Position numbers and translations under genes: made by a program. 64,000 bases of DNA, taken from Balamuthia mandrillaris. Its lineage: Eukaryota; Discosea; Longamoebia; Balamuthiidae. Under the pieces are notes generated by a model. That model made no database searches, was not told where the DNA came from, and saw nothing but the letters and a program-made list of their open reading frames with translations. Shown piece after piece: positions 1 through 10,970 of the stretch. The stretch covers positions 343,183-407,182 of the forward strand of contig JAVKOQ010000017.1 of assembly GCA_031835245.1 (NCBI GenBank), given 5' to 3'. Position 1 is the stretch's first letter. Each line of letters opens with the position of its first letter.

Positions 1-252
1 AACGAACATGAACGTTATAACAACAACAATGATAATAATCAGCATAAAAGGACGAACCATGGCTTGCACAGCAATCTCTTTTTCTTGGGCCGTAAGGGGA
101 GCTCCGCCTTCGTGGCGCTCTGCGGCGATGCGGTGGTAGGACGAGGTGGCATTGTTGCTGTGGTTGCCGTGGTTGCTGCTGTTGCCTCCACGAGGAGAAA
201 AAACAGAGGCAGAGCGCTTTCCACCTTCTCTCTTCAGCAACAGGTTTTTCAT
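1..252 (-). CDS. N-terminal part of a membrane protein, cut by the window edge
   Basis: From an ATG at 252 the minus strand stays open for 84 codons to the window edge, so the 3' part lies outside. The first ~65 residues are polar, rich in Asn, His and Ser with basic patches (MKNLLLKREGGKR at the start). They are followed by a hydrophobic stretch, MLIIIIVVVITFMFV, that looks like a single membrane anchor. A short cytosolic N-terminus before one transmembrane helix would fit a tail-anchored or type II protein, but no family is recognised. The frame could also be an open exon by chance: there is no intron or homology to support it. Confidence 0.5.
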   Translation of the reverse strand, partial: MKNLLLKREGGKRSASVFSPRGGNSSNHGNHSNNATSSYHRIAAERHEGGAPLTAQEKEIAVQAMVRPFMLIIIIVVVITFMFV

Positions 253-532
253 GCTCTAAAGCTGTTGCTTGTTTGTTTTTCGTTTGTTTCCTCCTTCTCC
301 TCTTCTTCTCAGGGTGCTTTTCTTTCTTCTTTTTTGGGGAGCAAAGCCAAAGGGGCAAGTGCGCGAGAACCAAGATAGATATAGTTGCACCGGTACAAAA
401 ACAAGACCGCAACCGGATTTCTTTCTTTCTTTCGTTGCTGCTTCTTCTTTACAGGGCTTTTTTTGTAATGATTAACCATAATGCTGCTGCTGCCGTGATG
501 ATGCGGCGCGCCGCTCTCAGCTGAGATCAACA

Positions 533-891
533 GGGGGGGGGGGGGGAAGCGGAGCAATGAATTTTTGTCGACGTGAAAGATCTCTGCTAAAGATGAGACA
601 AAGAAAAAGACAACAGAAATGGCCTTTTTATGGTAAGATAAAGCCTCTGTTTTGATTTTTGATTGGTGGTTTGAAACTTTCAGTAACCGATCAAAGCATT
701 GAGCCGCTTTGGGGTAAAGCGGCGCAATGCTTTGATCTGTGACTGAAAGTTTCAAACCACCAATCAAAAATCAAAACAGAGGCTTAATCTTACCATAAAA
801 AGGCCATTTCTGTTGTCTTTTTCTTTGTCTCATCTCTAGCAGAGATCTTTCACGTCGACAAAAATTCATTGCTCCGCTTTAGGGGGGGGGG
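533..891. repeat. Near-perfect 334-bp palindrome (module A head-to-head) between two G-runs
   Basis: Positions 547-715 and 716-880 are inverted copies of one ~167-bp module. Each arm carries TTTTTGTCGACGTGAAAGATC near its outer end and a GCGG/CCGC box at both ends. The same module recurs at 50,561-50,727 and, inverted, at 51,355-51,511. On the + strand the palindrome lies between G14 (533-546) and G10 (882-891), both in direct orientation. That is what a target-site duplication within a poly-G tract would look like. No coding capacity is present; the open frames across it are by-products of the palindrome. Confidence 0.85.
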
Positions 892-1065
892 AATACCCCT
901 GCAGCTGTTGGTTGTTGTTTAACTGAACCACTTGCCTATTATCCTAATAGATTATTGCTTTATTTGTCCCCGATAATCGATAAATGCCACTTGTTATCGA
1001 CAAACTCAGAAAATGCTGACAAAAAATTATCAACAGAAAGCAAGGAGGAGGAAGAAAGGAAGCTC

Positions 1066-1898
1066 ATGAGGAAGGCCAAGCGGAGGAAGGACGAAGAGGA
1101 GGAGCAGGCGGAAGGGACCAAGGCGGTGGTGCCGCGTGGCGGCCCGCCGTTGAAGGAACGCTACGTATGGTACACGAGCTACGGCTCCAACATGTGCCGC
1201 GAGCGGTTCATGTGCTACCTGCAGGGCGGGCGCGTGGAAGGCATGAGGCATTCCTGCGTGGGCTGCTCTGACCCCACACCTCCTCTCCGTGATACCTACG
1301 TGCCGCTCCCACACCACCTGTTTGTTTCTTCTTCTTTTCTCTCTCTCTTCCTGGGTTTTGGAGGAAGCGCTGACCAAGCTGGTGAATGACTGCGTGCAGG
1401 TACTTTGCAAAGCATTCCCAAACGTGGGGCGGTGGGGTGGCCTTCATTGACGCCTCGCCAATGGAACAAGGAGTAGCCGATGACGAGGAGGCCGTTCATT
1501 TGAACCCCACGACACAACAACGGGGAGCCATCACCCACGGGCGGAGCTATCTCCTCACCTTCTCTCAGTTTTGTTCGGTGGTGGCGCAGGAGAACGGCAA
1601 GACGGAGCGGCAGCTGGGCTTCCATCTGGACCGCCTCTCCGCCAAGCCGACCACCAAGGTCACGGAGGGATGGTACGGGTTGGTGGTCTACTTGGGAGAG
1701 AGGGAGGGAGCGCCCATGTTCACTTTCACCAACGAGCAGCCGATGAGTGGGGTGCAGCGGACCTATCCGCCCTCCTCTTACTTGCGGGTGATAGCGGCAG
1801 GCCTGCTGCAGCTCGGATTCTCTGCGGAGGAGGTGCGGCAGTACCTCCTCGCTAGGAGTGGCCTCACTCACTCCACTTTTCCTTCACTCTCCTCCTGA
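1066..1898 (+). CDS. Gamma-glutamylcyclotransferase-fold protein
   Basis: Exons 1066-1319 and 1400-1898 give 250 aa. The first exon carries WYTSYGSNMCRERF and a conserved YLQGGR segment; splicing then reads LYFAKHSQTWGGGVAFID. This is the pattern of a GGCT-like (AIG2-related) family found in bacteria, fungi and plants and often misnamed histone deacetylase. The YGSN box normally binds the gamma-glutamyl substrate, but the substrate of this branch is unknown. The start is the first in-frame ATG; the preceding frame reaches back only through non-ATG codons in AT-rich, promoter-like DNA. A charged Lys/Glu leader of ~25 residues precedes the domain. The frame joins exactly across the intron, which contains a pyrimidine-rich stretch. 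Confidence 0.85.
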
Positions 1899-1968
1899 TG
1901 ATCATCATTCTCAGCGTTGTTGTAGTTATAAGCAGTGCTGCTGTACAGAAAGAATACTGATGGAGGCC

Positions 1969-1999
<31 letters not shown>

Positions 2000-2015
2000 T
2001 GAGGGATGCAACAAA

Positions 2016-3086
2016 TCATTGTTGGTTAGTTGCAGGTGCGGAGGACGAAGCAGAAGCATCAGTTTTTTTCTTGTTCCTGTTTCTGTTGCGTTTCTTCTTC
2101 TTTGAGCCGGTGGATGCAGTGGCAGAAGGGGCACCATTTTTGGAGGAAGAAGATGGTGAAGAAGGGGAGGATGCAGAGCCAGCAGTTGAAGAAGTTGAAG
2201 AGGACGATGCAGAAGCGGGAGGAGGCTGTGTAGACATGTGCCCAGAGGAAGCCATGCGAATGATGTTGTGCAGCAGCTCCTTCTCCTTCAGTCGTAGTAA
2301 CACCACTGACCGCATGTTAGCGCTCAACTCACCTCCCAGCAACTTCTTGTCTTCCTGCTCGCCATCAAGAGGAAATAAGATATTATGCCGAAGCAAAGCA
2401 AGAGGATACGAAGGCAACAAAAACGAACCTCAATGCTTGTGGGATATGCTTTCAACAACTGGGTACATTTGTTGGCAAGAATGGCGAGAGCAGCAATTTC
2501 ATTCCGCTCGCTGTATTTACGGAAGGGATCAAACTTGGTACTCTCCTCCTTCTGGTCCTTGGTATCCTCTTCTTTCTCCTTATTGTTTTGCGGTTTTTGG
2601 AGGGCGAGCAATGCCACCTTTACTTCCTCCTCGTTCATTGCACTCAAGCGAAGAAAAGCCAATAACTCTCCTGGCACAAAGTTATTGTACAATGAGAAGC
2701 TTTTGTCCCTGTTACAGTGTGTCAGCAAAAGCAGATAACATTACTCAAAGAGAGAACGAGCGAGAGTGAGAAATACATTTTGAAGCCACACAAGTGCAAC
2801 AAAGTAAATTTTTCCTTGAGGCAAACGTTGGTAGTGTCGGGCAGCCGCATGCGAACAGAAAGGCTGTCATAGTTGTTGTTGTCAAAAACAAAGCCAGAAT
2901 GCAGAAGCAGCTCTGAGTTGCCACGAGGGCCGTAGAATATGTATATCTGCTCTCCCTTCTTGAAATTGCGAGTGGCATAACATTCTGTGCATTCGCTATT
3001 GATGTCGTAGAACGTTGTTATCTGACAGAAATGTTTATGACATAGCAAGCTTTTAGGTACGCACTCACAAGCATAGCGAGAGAGAG

Positions 3087-3131
<45 letters not shown>

Positions 3132-3931
3132 ACTTTGCCGTTGTCGTGGTTGCACATATCCCAAGCGGGGATCAGCGCAAATTCCTGCTGACGGGAGAGC
3201 TGGTGAAGGGCCTGTGGTTGTTTATCGTTAAGTGGAGTCAATGGTATGTTGTTTTGTCTTGACATGACGGCAGACATAGCCCATATAAACTCTTCCCAAG
3301 TAAAGTTTGCAACATGCATTATGTGTGAGTTGTTCTAACATTGTTTCTTCACATTAGCAGCTATCGGAACCAAAGAAAGGGAGAGAGAGAGAGAGAGAGA
3401 GAGCACAAAGTTTACCTCCAACAGGTCAAATACATAGCTATAATGTTTACTGACGTTAGTGATCACTTGAATAGCGCTGTGAAACGTAGGAGAGCCTTGA
3501 AGGGCTTTCAATTCGTCAAGCGTGAAATAGAGACAAGTGCCGTATGTAACCGGCAGAGTTTCTTTGAGAGTAAAGCACGATTAAGAGTAAATACAGGCAT
3601 CGCTTCAGGGGAAAACAAGTTGTTGAGAAGAAACAAACTGATGTAGGGTGCCCAGAACGAGGCGTGGTTGTGTTTCTCGATGAGAAGGTGAACAGCGAGG
3701 GCGAGGCTCTTCAGCTGGCTAAGCAATTTGTCAGTAGCCAGCAACGTGCCAAGCCCTGTCTCACTGGTCTTGCTGGTACCAGCCGCCTCGTTTTCTTGTT
3801 CCATGGCAGAGAGGGTGTGCAGCATGACTTTGCGTGGTACCTTCAACACTAGCTCTTCTTCCTTGAGATCCCTCTTTGCAGTGAGACCTGTTGACGCAAG
3901 CAATACGCTGGTTAGTTGCTGAAAGGAAGAA

Positions 3932-3967
<36 letters not shown>

Positions 3968-4369
3968 TGAGAGAGAGAGAACAAGCAGAGAAAGCACAGA
4001 GAGGGGAAAGAGAGCACAATAAGCGAGGGAAGGAGGGAGAGAGGGAGGGAGGAAAAGAGAGCAAACCTCCTCCTTCTTTAAGGTTGGTAGCAAACTCAAA
4101 GTTTTCAAAACACTCAGCAGGAAAGTCATTTTCTAGCAACCACTCCTTCATTTTGGCAAAGTCATGTTCAGTGGGGCCTTTTTCGGCTGGTCCTGGGTTG
4201 ATGAGAGAGGGACAGAGTGTGAGCAGTTTTGTGAAGGGAGGTTCGGAACAAAGAGAGGCAAACCTTTGCGCTTTCGCTTTTGGCGCCTTTTCAGTTCTTC
4301 GATGGCGCTGAAGAGTAACTCGAAGCGTTTCCACCGCTCTTCTTCTTCTTTGGCCGAGCTAACTTCCAT
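2016..4369 (-). CDS. SETD3: SETD3-like SET-domain protein histidine methyltransferase
   Basis: Eight exons in transcription order: 4369-4264, 4192-4067, 3887-3639, 3561-3416, 3334-3134, 3021-2777, 2708-2429, 2354-2016; 563 aa against ~594 in human SETD3. Recognisable blocks are the entry to the SET domain (KRDLKEEELVLKVPRK), DKLLSQLKSLALAVHLL, ALIPAWDMCNHDNG (the NH motif of the SET core), GEQIYIFYGPRGNSELLLHSGF and the Rubisco-LSMT substrate-binding domain (ELLAFLRLSAM). SETD3 methylates actin His73 in animals; a cytosolic actin methyltransferase role is inferred. Missing pieces in single frames, such as TLPVTYGTCLYF, are restored by splicing. The last ~90 residues are Ser-rich and end in a Lys/Arg/Asn-rich, possibly nuclear, tail not typical of SETD3. 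Several introns contain (CT)n on the sense strand. Confidence 0.92.
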
Positions 4370-4886
4370 TGCCACTGCGCATCACGTGCCAACCAAGCAC
4401 AAACAGCGGAACCAACACAAAGATCAATCAAAAGCGAGAGGCGAAAAAAAAATTAATGAGAGGAGAGTTTTTGGCCCCATTAACATACAGCTGAACACAT
4501 GTTCCTTGGCTTGCCTCACGCGACCGAGAGTGGCTTGGCTCATTTCGTGTTTGTCTGTGGTTACGTGTTGTTACAAAGACGCCTCAGCTTTGCTGCTTCA
4601 CCAACGCCGCTATTTATTTGTTGTGCTGCTGCAGCTGCTGCTGCTGGTGGTTTGGTGCTTTGTCCTCCTTTGTGTCTCCTCTTTTTTTGCTTAATTTAAT
4701 TTTGTGTCGACAGAGCACTTCTTTGCTTTTTCTTTTGTTCTTCTGTGCATATCTTCCTCGTTCTTCGTTCTTCGTTCTTCTTCTTGTTCTTCTTGTTCTT
4801 CTTCTTCTTCTTCATTTCTTGTTTCAAATTGGAGTGTTGAAACGATGCAACCGGAAAAAGGGTTCTGTGCAAAAAGGTTCAATGTA
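4370..4886. other. Intergenic: SETD3 5' flank and 3' flank of the secreted-protein gene
   Basis: About 515 bp between two minus-strand genes. It contains a (TTC)n-like tract around 4757-4813 and CTG-rich DNA near 4620-4650. Open frames here are short, low in complexity and without domain signal. No RNA gene was seen. Confidence 0.5.
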
Positions 4887-6120
4887 TTAAAGAAGACCAG
4901 ATAGTGGTCCACTGAGCAGGTTGCTATCGGCCACCATTGTCTTAGGTTTGTGCTTCTCCTTTGGGCTCTCCTTCACTTGGTTGGATACATTCGCCGAAGC
5001 AGCTCCCATCCTTCTACTTGCCCTTTCCCCTCTCCGCTTCACCAGTTCTTGTGCGTCAGCAAGTTGCGCCTCTGTCAAGTTGATCTCGCCATTCTGATGT
5101 CTTCTTACCAAGCCGGAGAAGTCAGGGAACAGACAGTCATCGACCGCATCCACGGCTCTATCCAAACCAGAACCCACCAGCGGCTCCTCAAAGAAGACAT
5201 TCTTGTACTCCATCTCCAAGGTACAGTATCTGAACTCAGCGGACTCAGTCATATCATCCTCCCTGTTCTGTATGACGTCTGTCCAACAAGACCCGTAATA
5301 GAGCAGATGTTGCAATGTGAGAATTTTAAAAGTGATGAAACCCCTTTAGCGTGATAGACGAGGAAAAGCAAGAGCGCAAGACAGAGGGAGGAGGGAAGAG
5401 AGACCTGGAAAATTGAAGCCGAACTTTTGCACAATGGCGTTGCCGAACCTCAATTCGACGTACTCTCCAGGATGCATTTGGTTGAGATCCACTCTGAGCA
5501 ACACGTCGAAGCGAGGAATATTCTCAATCAAGTCCGCTAGTGAGGTAGCATTGAGGGCAAAAGTATTCATGATCTCTGTTATCTGAGTAGCCGCTATATT
5601 ACGTTCTATCAGCCACGTCCAAAAAATCCTCTCTCTCTCTCTCTTTCTCTCTCCCTCTCTCTTTGCTTCGTTGTTGTCAGCTTCGTCTCTAACTATGTTT
5701 CTTCTCCTTGAGGTCACTGCTCTCGCTTTACGTACCCCTCCACAGCTCTCCGCCGAGGCTGTCAATGTCTTTAACGATCCTGACTGGACCATGACCCAAC
5801 CCATTGATTATCTCGTGGATCAACCCGGGATAATCAGCTCTAGCATGACTCGTGTCAGAACGTGAGAACAAGAAATCAATGACCGAATTAACATCGAGAG
5901 GTCGTTGATGGGCGGTGTAGTTGAAGCTGAAGTCCCTCAGTGCCACGGAACCGTTGAAGCGAGGATCCTGGTTACCCTCCACCAGGACGCCATCTCTATA
6001 AACGGAGAGAAATGCGGGTCCTCTAGGGAAGTTTTTGACGAGCGAGATCGGGCTCGGTACCGCCCAAGCCACCGTTGCCACCGCCGCTAAAACCAGCAGC
6101 CAAAGGGGTGCGTTTTTCAT
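4887..6120 (-). CDS. Secreted protein of unknown function
   Basis: Three exons, 6120-5736, 5593-5405 and 5278-4887, give 321 aa. The start MKNAPLWLLVLAAVATVAWA is a textbook signal peptide with a likely cut after AVA-WA. The mature part has several N-glycosylation sequons (NGS, NYT, NAT, NLT, NVS) and no further membrane helix, so export or lysosomal/vacuolar targeting is likely. Exon 3 was placed by frame: the acceptor at 5279-5280 is the one that continues the long frame DVIQNREDD. The C-terminal ~60 residues are Lys/Glu-rich. I recognise no domain. The splice joins are consistent in phase but not backed by homology. Confidence 0.7.
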
Positions 6121-6652
6121 GCTGCCCACCACGCCGCGGTCTCCCCGTTATCACTTTCCTCCTCTCCTTTCCACCGACTCAAACTTTGAGAGTTAACTTT
6201 ACATTGGTGAAGCACAGGGAAAGAAAAACATTTCCAAAAGAAGCAGAGCAAACGAACAAAAGCCGCCAATGAAAAACCAAATTTCAACGGAGTTTGGCCT
6301 ATGTTGTCGACAATAAAGAAGGAAGGGGAGTCGGCCTGGTGCATGCAGCTGCGGTAGCGTGACCACAAGGAGGAGAGAAGCACTGACGTGGTTTCCGGTG
6401 CCCTCTAGCGAGCTATGGTGCACGGTCGGCCGACTGTTCAGCGCGGGCTTTCTAATGATTGACTCGTGAGCGCAAGACCGCCGGTGGTTCTGCTGGGGAA
6501 CGAAGGAAAGGCGAAAGAAAGGCGGCAGACAATTCAATGAGTACAAGGAGTTGAGTTTTCTCAAGCACCACCACTTGCTCTTTGCTCTCTTTGTTCTGCA
6601 CCCTAAACTGTTGTACAGTTCAAGCAAAACGATATCAACACAAGCAAAGGCA
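6121..6652. other. Divergent intergenic region
   Basis: About 530 bp between a minus-strand and a plus-strand start, so it should hold two divergent promoters. It includes TTGTCGACAATAAAG near 6304, similar to TGTCGA-type motifs before other genes here (for example 8193-8201). Nothing else is supported. Confidence 0.35.
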
Positions 6653-7087
6653 ATGGAGCTGGTGGTTACGGAGCAAGAAGCTGGAAAAGGAGACTACGGC
6701 GAAAAGCTGCTGGCAGAGGGCACTTGCATGAAGATGCGCCTGTTCGACATGGAGCCCAAAGAGAGAAAAGACATCCGTGAGGGTGAGGGCCAACAGGAGG
6801 AAAAGGAGGAACCCCACCAACAACCCTACGAAACGCTGGGCTACGTACTGGCCGGCAGAGCCAAGCTCGAGCTCTACCTGAACGAGGAAGGCCAAGCAGA
6901 GCAGCAGCAGAAGGGAAACAAGAGGAGCGCTCCCACCACACTGGAGCTAAGACCAGGCATGTCGTGGGTGGTCCCAGCGGGTGCGCCCCACCACTACACC
7001 GTGCTGGAAAAGTTTAGGGCGGTGAAAGTGCGCTCCAAGGCACCTTCCCCAGGACAGCTGGCCGCCCCTACCCTCCCTGACCAATGA
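6653..7087 (+). CDS. Small cupin-domain protein
   Basis: A single exon of 144 aa. Residues ~55-125 have the cupin pattern: QPYETLGYVLAGRAKLEL, then LELRPGMSWVVPAGAPHHY, the usual PG...P.G..H second motif. Of the first-motif metal ligands a His before QQPYE and the Glu are visible; His-His lies in the second motif. The 18-20-residue Glu/Gln-rich insert between strands is a local addition. Members of this family bind a metal and may be dioxygenases, isomerases or sensors; the substrate cannot be inferred. The start is the only ATG in frame. An AATAAA lies ~120 nt after the stop, near 7207. Confidence 0.82.
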   Translation: MELVVTEQEAGKGDYGEKLLAEGTCMKMRLFDMEPKERKDIREGEGQQEEKEEPHQQPYETLGYVLAGRAKLELYLNEEGQAEQQQKGNKRSAPTTLELRPGMSWVVPAGAPHHYTVLEKFRAVKVRSKAPSPGQLAAPTLPDQ

Positions 7088-7260
7088 TGAGCATCGGCAC
7101 AGGAGATGAGGGGGAGGAGGAGCAGGAGGAGGACGGGGAAGAAAAGGCAGGAAAAAAGAGACAACAGGGACAACACAAAACAAGCGACCTGAGAGCAGGT
7201 GAACAAAATAAAGGTATATATTCACGAAACAAACGGTGTGAGCAGCTTTTTTACTAAGCT

Positions 7261-8007
7261 TTAGAAGTAGTGCACGTCGCTGCTGGGAAGAGGGGGTCTT
7301 TGGGGGGTCTCTTTGGCGAGGGGGTCCCGAACGAGGCCCTTCTGGTAGTCCGTCTTCAGTTGTTGCAGCTCCGCGGAGCGGCTCTTGTCTCCAAGGCTTT
7401 CAAAGCGTTTGGCGAGGGTGGTCCATACTTCGGGGGCTGGGTTGAGGCCGGCCTTCAATTGGGTTCGGAAGTGTTCCAGCAGCTTACCGCTGTCCTTGGA
7501 GAGGCCCGCGGGGAGCTTCTGGGAGAAGCCAAAGTAGAGCTTGCCCTCGCCAGAGGTGGCGCTTATCTGCTCCTTCAGCAAGGAATCTACCTTGCTATCG
7601 TCGCCCCACCCCTTGACAAACTCGATGGCAGCTTCAAAGTCCTTGGCTTCAGCTTTTTTTTCAAGTTGTTTGCGGCGAAGAGCCTCCAACGGGTTTGATG
7701 AGGCTGTAGCCATCACAAACGAATAAAATAAAAAACAATTTGTGAGAACGGAGACACAGCAACAAACAAACGAGCACCACATCCGAAGAGAGAAAGTAAA
7801 GAACAAGACAAAACTGTAATCTCACACATTAAAAGGGGGAAAAAACCAAACGAAAGGCTAAATAAAATAAAAATCACACATACTGGCTCCTGCTGTGGGT
7901 GCGGTAGCGAAAGAGCGGAACTGCAAAGAGGAGCGCACAGTAGGGAGAAGGAATCCTCTGCCAGCCACAAAGGCGGCGCTGCTCTGTTTCGCGAAAGCAG
8001 TCCTCAT
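7261..8007 (-). CDS. Predicted mitochondrial protein, family not recognised
   Basis: Exons 8007-7884 and 7703-7261 give 188 aa. Exon 1 encodes a classic matrix presequence, MRTAFAKQSSAAFVAG followed by Arg/Ser/Phe-rich residues with no acidic ones, ending in FRSFATAPTAGA. Exon 2 is an all-helical domain with a conserved-looking LYFGFSQKLPAG segment and a Pro-rich C-terminus ending HYF. The acceptor chosen (AG at 7704-7705) keeps phase and skips an ATG at 7713, which could start a leaderless isoform in the same frame. The intron is AT-rich and contains other AGs, so the exact acceptor is less certain than the frame. Confidence 0.7.
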
Positions 8008-8266
8008 CTTTTTTTTTTCCACAAAGTCCACTCCCCTTTCTCTTCTCTTTTTTTTGTTTTGGCTTTTTTTTGCCGTAGGGAGCGCTCAGGCCGACGTCGG
8101 AGGGGAAGTGAGGTCGCTTTTGTGCTGTGAGGGGCACTTGTCGACCCATGTGTGGAATATCTGCCGACAATATATCGATCGGATTCTTAAAAATTGTCGA
8201 TAAAAAGTGGAAATATATTTAAAGAAGAAGAAACAGACAAGAAAGGAATACACGACAACAACAACA

Positions 8267-9307
8267 ATGATATTACAGGTCTGGTTTGTACGGCACGGGC
8301 AAAGCGAGAGCAATCTTGTTGGTGCCATAGGCAGGAACAACTCATCCCCTCTCACTTCTAAAGGTAGGTGCTTGCGGGAAAGGCGCGCTTAACTCTGAGG
8401 AATTGCGCTTAGCGAGTTTGTTTTCTTTGTTTCTTCTTACATTATAACAGGAGAGGAACAAGCGAAGAAGCTCGGTAAATATTTCAAGAAACACAACATA
8501 GACTTTGACTATGTCTTTGCTTCTGTGGCCGTTCGCGCTTACGACACGGCGCGGCTGGCCTGCGAGGCCGCTGGCATCACAACCCCCATCACACAACGCG
8601 AAGAAATAGTGGAAATACACCGAGGCGACTGTGAAGGCAAAACCGTACAAGAAGTGTTTGTTGGAAAGGCGCTGGTACACTTTCTCTTATTTTTTTTTTT
8701 TTGGAGGTATGTATATCGGCTAAGAACAACCTGCAGGAACGCTACAGAGCAGACCCGGGCAACTACCGGTGTAACGGAGGAGAGTCTGAATTGGAAGTGG
8801 AAGAAAGAATGGTGGCGTTTGTTAATAGTGAAGTGCTCTCCCTGTTGGAAAAGAAGGTCAGCAAGGAGGAGCAATCCTCCATCCGACAAGACAGCGAGGA
8901 GCAACGGAAGTTAGAACAGTATGACGATGAGAATGAAGAAGACAAAGGGCACATTCCCGTTGATCCTTATGACCTCCAACACAAGCCCTCCAAAAAAGAT
9001 CCTGTCATCAGAGTTGGCATTTTCAGCCACGGCTGTGCTATTAGGTCTGTTATCTGTTACTCTGCTCTCTGCTTCTCTGTTACTCTGCTCCTCTGTGACT
9101 CTGTCCTCTATCCTCTGTCCTCTTGTCCTTTCGAATTTCGCTGACAAGTGGTAAAAAAGGTGCTTCCTACGAAGCGTGCTCGGCTCTGACCCGTCCGTTC
9201 TTAGGTTCTCGCTGGGCAACACAGCGGTATCAGAGCTGCACATCGACTCACAGGGAGGCCAGTGGAAAGTGGTCTCCATCAATAGAACGGTTCATCTGCA
9301 TGACTAA
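8267..9307 (+). CDS. Histidine phosphatase (phosphoglycerate-mutase-like) family protein
   Basis: Four exons, 8267-8363, 8451-8674, about 8737-9044 and 9205-9307; about 243 aa. Catalytic landmarks are VWFVRHGQSESN (RHG), SVAVRAYDTARLA (second Arg), EIHRGDCEG (Glu), IFSHGCAIR (second His) and the closing NTAVSELHIDSQG...NRTVHLHD. Together these make a complete branch-1 histidine phosphatase fold, so a phosphohydrolase or mutase is likely; the substrate is open. The acceptor of exon 3 is uncertain: 8706, 8724 and 8736 all keep phase, and I prefer the last because the intron would otherwise be 50 nt or less. A Glu/Asp/Lys-rich ~50-residue insert precedes the second His motif. Confidence 0.85.
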
Positions 9308-9716
9308 TACAATCATCTGCATTACCCTGCTCTTGCTTGCTTGCTTCTTGTTCTTCCTCCTGCCTCTCACAACAAGACCCTTTCGCTTGCCCAGCTGCTT
9401 TATGCGCCATGTGTGAACTGACAAGTCAAGTTGTGCGCTACACGAGCGTCAGCACGAGCGGAGAACGTGCGGCTACAAAATACGCTATTATGGTGAATGC
9501 AGCGCAGCACCAACCCTGACAAAAAGGCAAAAGCTGACAGATCCAATGGTTTGAAATGGCAATGTCACAGATTTACATATTAATTATATGATGAAGAGGG
9601 AGAGTCGGAGGAACTGGGCCACAATCAACGGGACAAGCGCGCCATGGACGTGTATTGTCCGGTGCTGCGGCGCACCTGTTTGAAAGGTGAGGCAGATATT
9701 AAGCAATACTTCGCAG
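9308..9716. other. 3' flank of the histidine phosphatase gene and possible first exon of the next gene
   Basis: The first part is (CTTG)n-like, pyrimidine-rich DNA. Around 9640, GCGCGCCATGGAC is a good start context, and its frame (MDVYCP) can be spliced in phase to an exon at 9717. That would extend the next gene upstream, but it is not proven. Confidence 0.35.
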
Positions 9717-10970
9717 ATTACAGAGCAGTACGTTTTGAAAGGACGCGAACAACCAACGCCATTGCAGGCACCTGCACTCCGCGATGATGACCGTTTGAAC
9801 CTTTCCGACGACTTTATTCTGAGGAACAAATTCTTTGTTTTTTTTTTGCCACTGTAAACGCAAGGCAACCAAACTACTTCATGAACTCGCGACCCAACAA
9901 CGACCACCAACGACTCTCTCCACCCTTCTTTTATGGCTCCGTCCCGCCAAGCTGGCAGAGAGAGGATGCCTTGGCTAACCTATCCCAGGCAAGCTCCTCC
10001 ATCCACCACCTTCCCTTCCCTGCCTTTCTTTTTCGTCAAACAAAAAAGAGAAGAAGAAGAAGAAGGATGATGGGATGTCTGGCAAACACTGACAGATGTG
10101 GAAAAAACAATTGCTATATCTTTGCATAGACTATACATGCCTGTTCCGTTTTAATCGAGATGGCAGAGCGTGGCAAGAAAGGACGCTTGCGGCAGAAGCA
10201 CTGGGATACTATCCAAGATGCCACCCAAGTGATATCTCGTTTAGGCCTTCATCCACCTCCATCTTTCCCACAGGTAAAAATGGTTCTTCTTCATCTGTAT
10301 TTTATGAGATGGGCCAGCCATGGCGAGTTTGAAGCCGTCCTCTCACCACCTTTTTATCTTGAAAAAAAAGCCACCTGCCCTTTACCACCAGGTAGAACCC
10401 GCCCAAACTAGACTCTTCACAGAGCCATTATCATCTTCTCAACCGACCAGCGGGAGAGAAAGCCCTTCTGAAGTTTATCTTTGTCAGGAACCACACTTGC
10501 ACGAAGGAGATGAAGAGGACAGTTGCGGCGATGCCTCCACCTCGTCGAGCAGCGGTGCCTCTTCTCCTGTGATGACGCCTAGGGTTCAAATGGAGACCAG
10601 AGTAAGTCGGCGAGCTAGGGGGGACAATCCGAAAGCCATTCTCAAGCAGAGTGACCACTTCAAATGGAAAGGGCTTCACGTTTCAAAGGATTTGCAACTT
10701 GTTGCTAGCAGCAAAAGCAAAAAGCGACGGAACCGCGGACAAATATTCCAGACTTACTTGCAACGTCGTCAAGAGGAAGAACGGAAACGAATCCGAGAGA
10801 AGCTGAGCGTGGCAGCACTGCTCAACGATAACGAAGAGCCACCAGCCACGCAGGTTTTTACTTCCAGTGCTCCTGCCACCAGCGAAATAGTGATAGCGTG
10901 TCCCACGAAGAGGATGAGAACTTCCAGCAGCAAGTCCTCCAAGAGAACACGAACACCATGCAATAGTTAG
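9717..10970 (+). CDS. Basic nuclear protein of unknown function, 5' exons tentative
   Basis: The secure part is exons 10160-10273 and 10392-10970 (230 aa from ATG 10160). The first encodes MAERGKKGRLRQKHWDTIQD. The second holds a Ser-rich stretch, HFKWKGLHVSKDL, a Lys/Arg helix (SKSKKRRNRG, YLQRRQEEERKRIREKL) and a C-terminus with two basic clusters that look like nuclear signals. Two further phase-0 exons probably lie upstream: 9717-9836 (ITEQYVLKGREQP...) and 9881-9988 (MNSRPNNDHQRLS...). The latter joins to 10160 through an intron that starts GC, not GT (CAG|GCAAGC). No domain is recognised. An AATAAA near 10,996 is followed ~18 nt later by a genomic A15 run. Confidence 0.6.

Noticed and set aside
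309-767. 152-codon minus-strand frame
   Set aside because: It runs through the module A palindrome; the same peptide appears on both strands at 51,226-51,726 because the repeat is inverted. It is not a conserved protein.
2016-2769. Plus-strand frame of 303 codons over the SETD3 C-terminus
   Set aside because: It is antisense to exons that align with SETD3, contains a repeat-encoded Arg/Glu block and has no homology.
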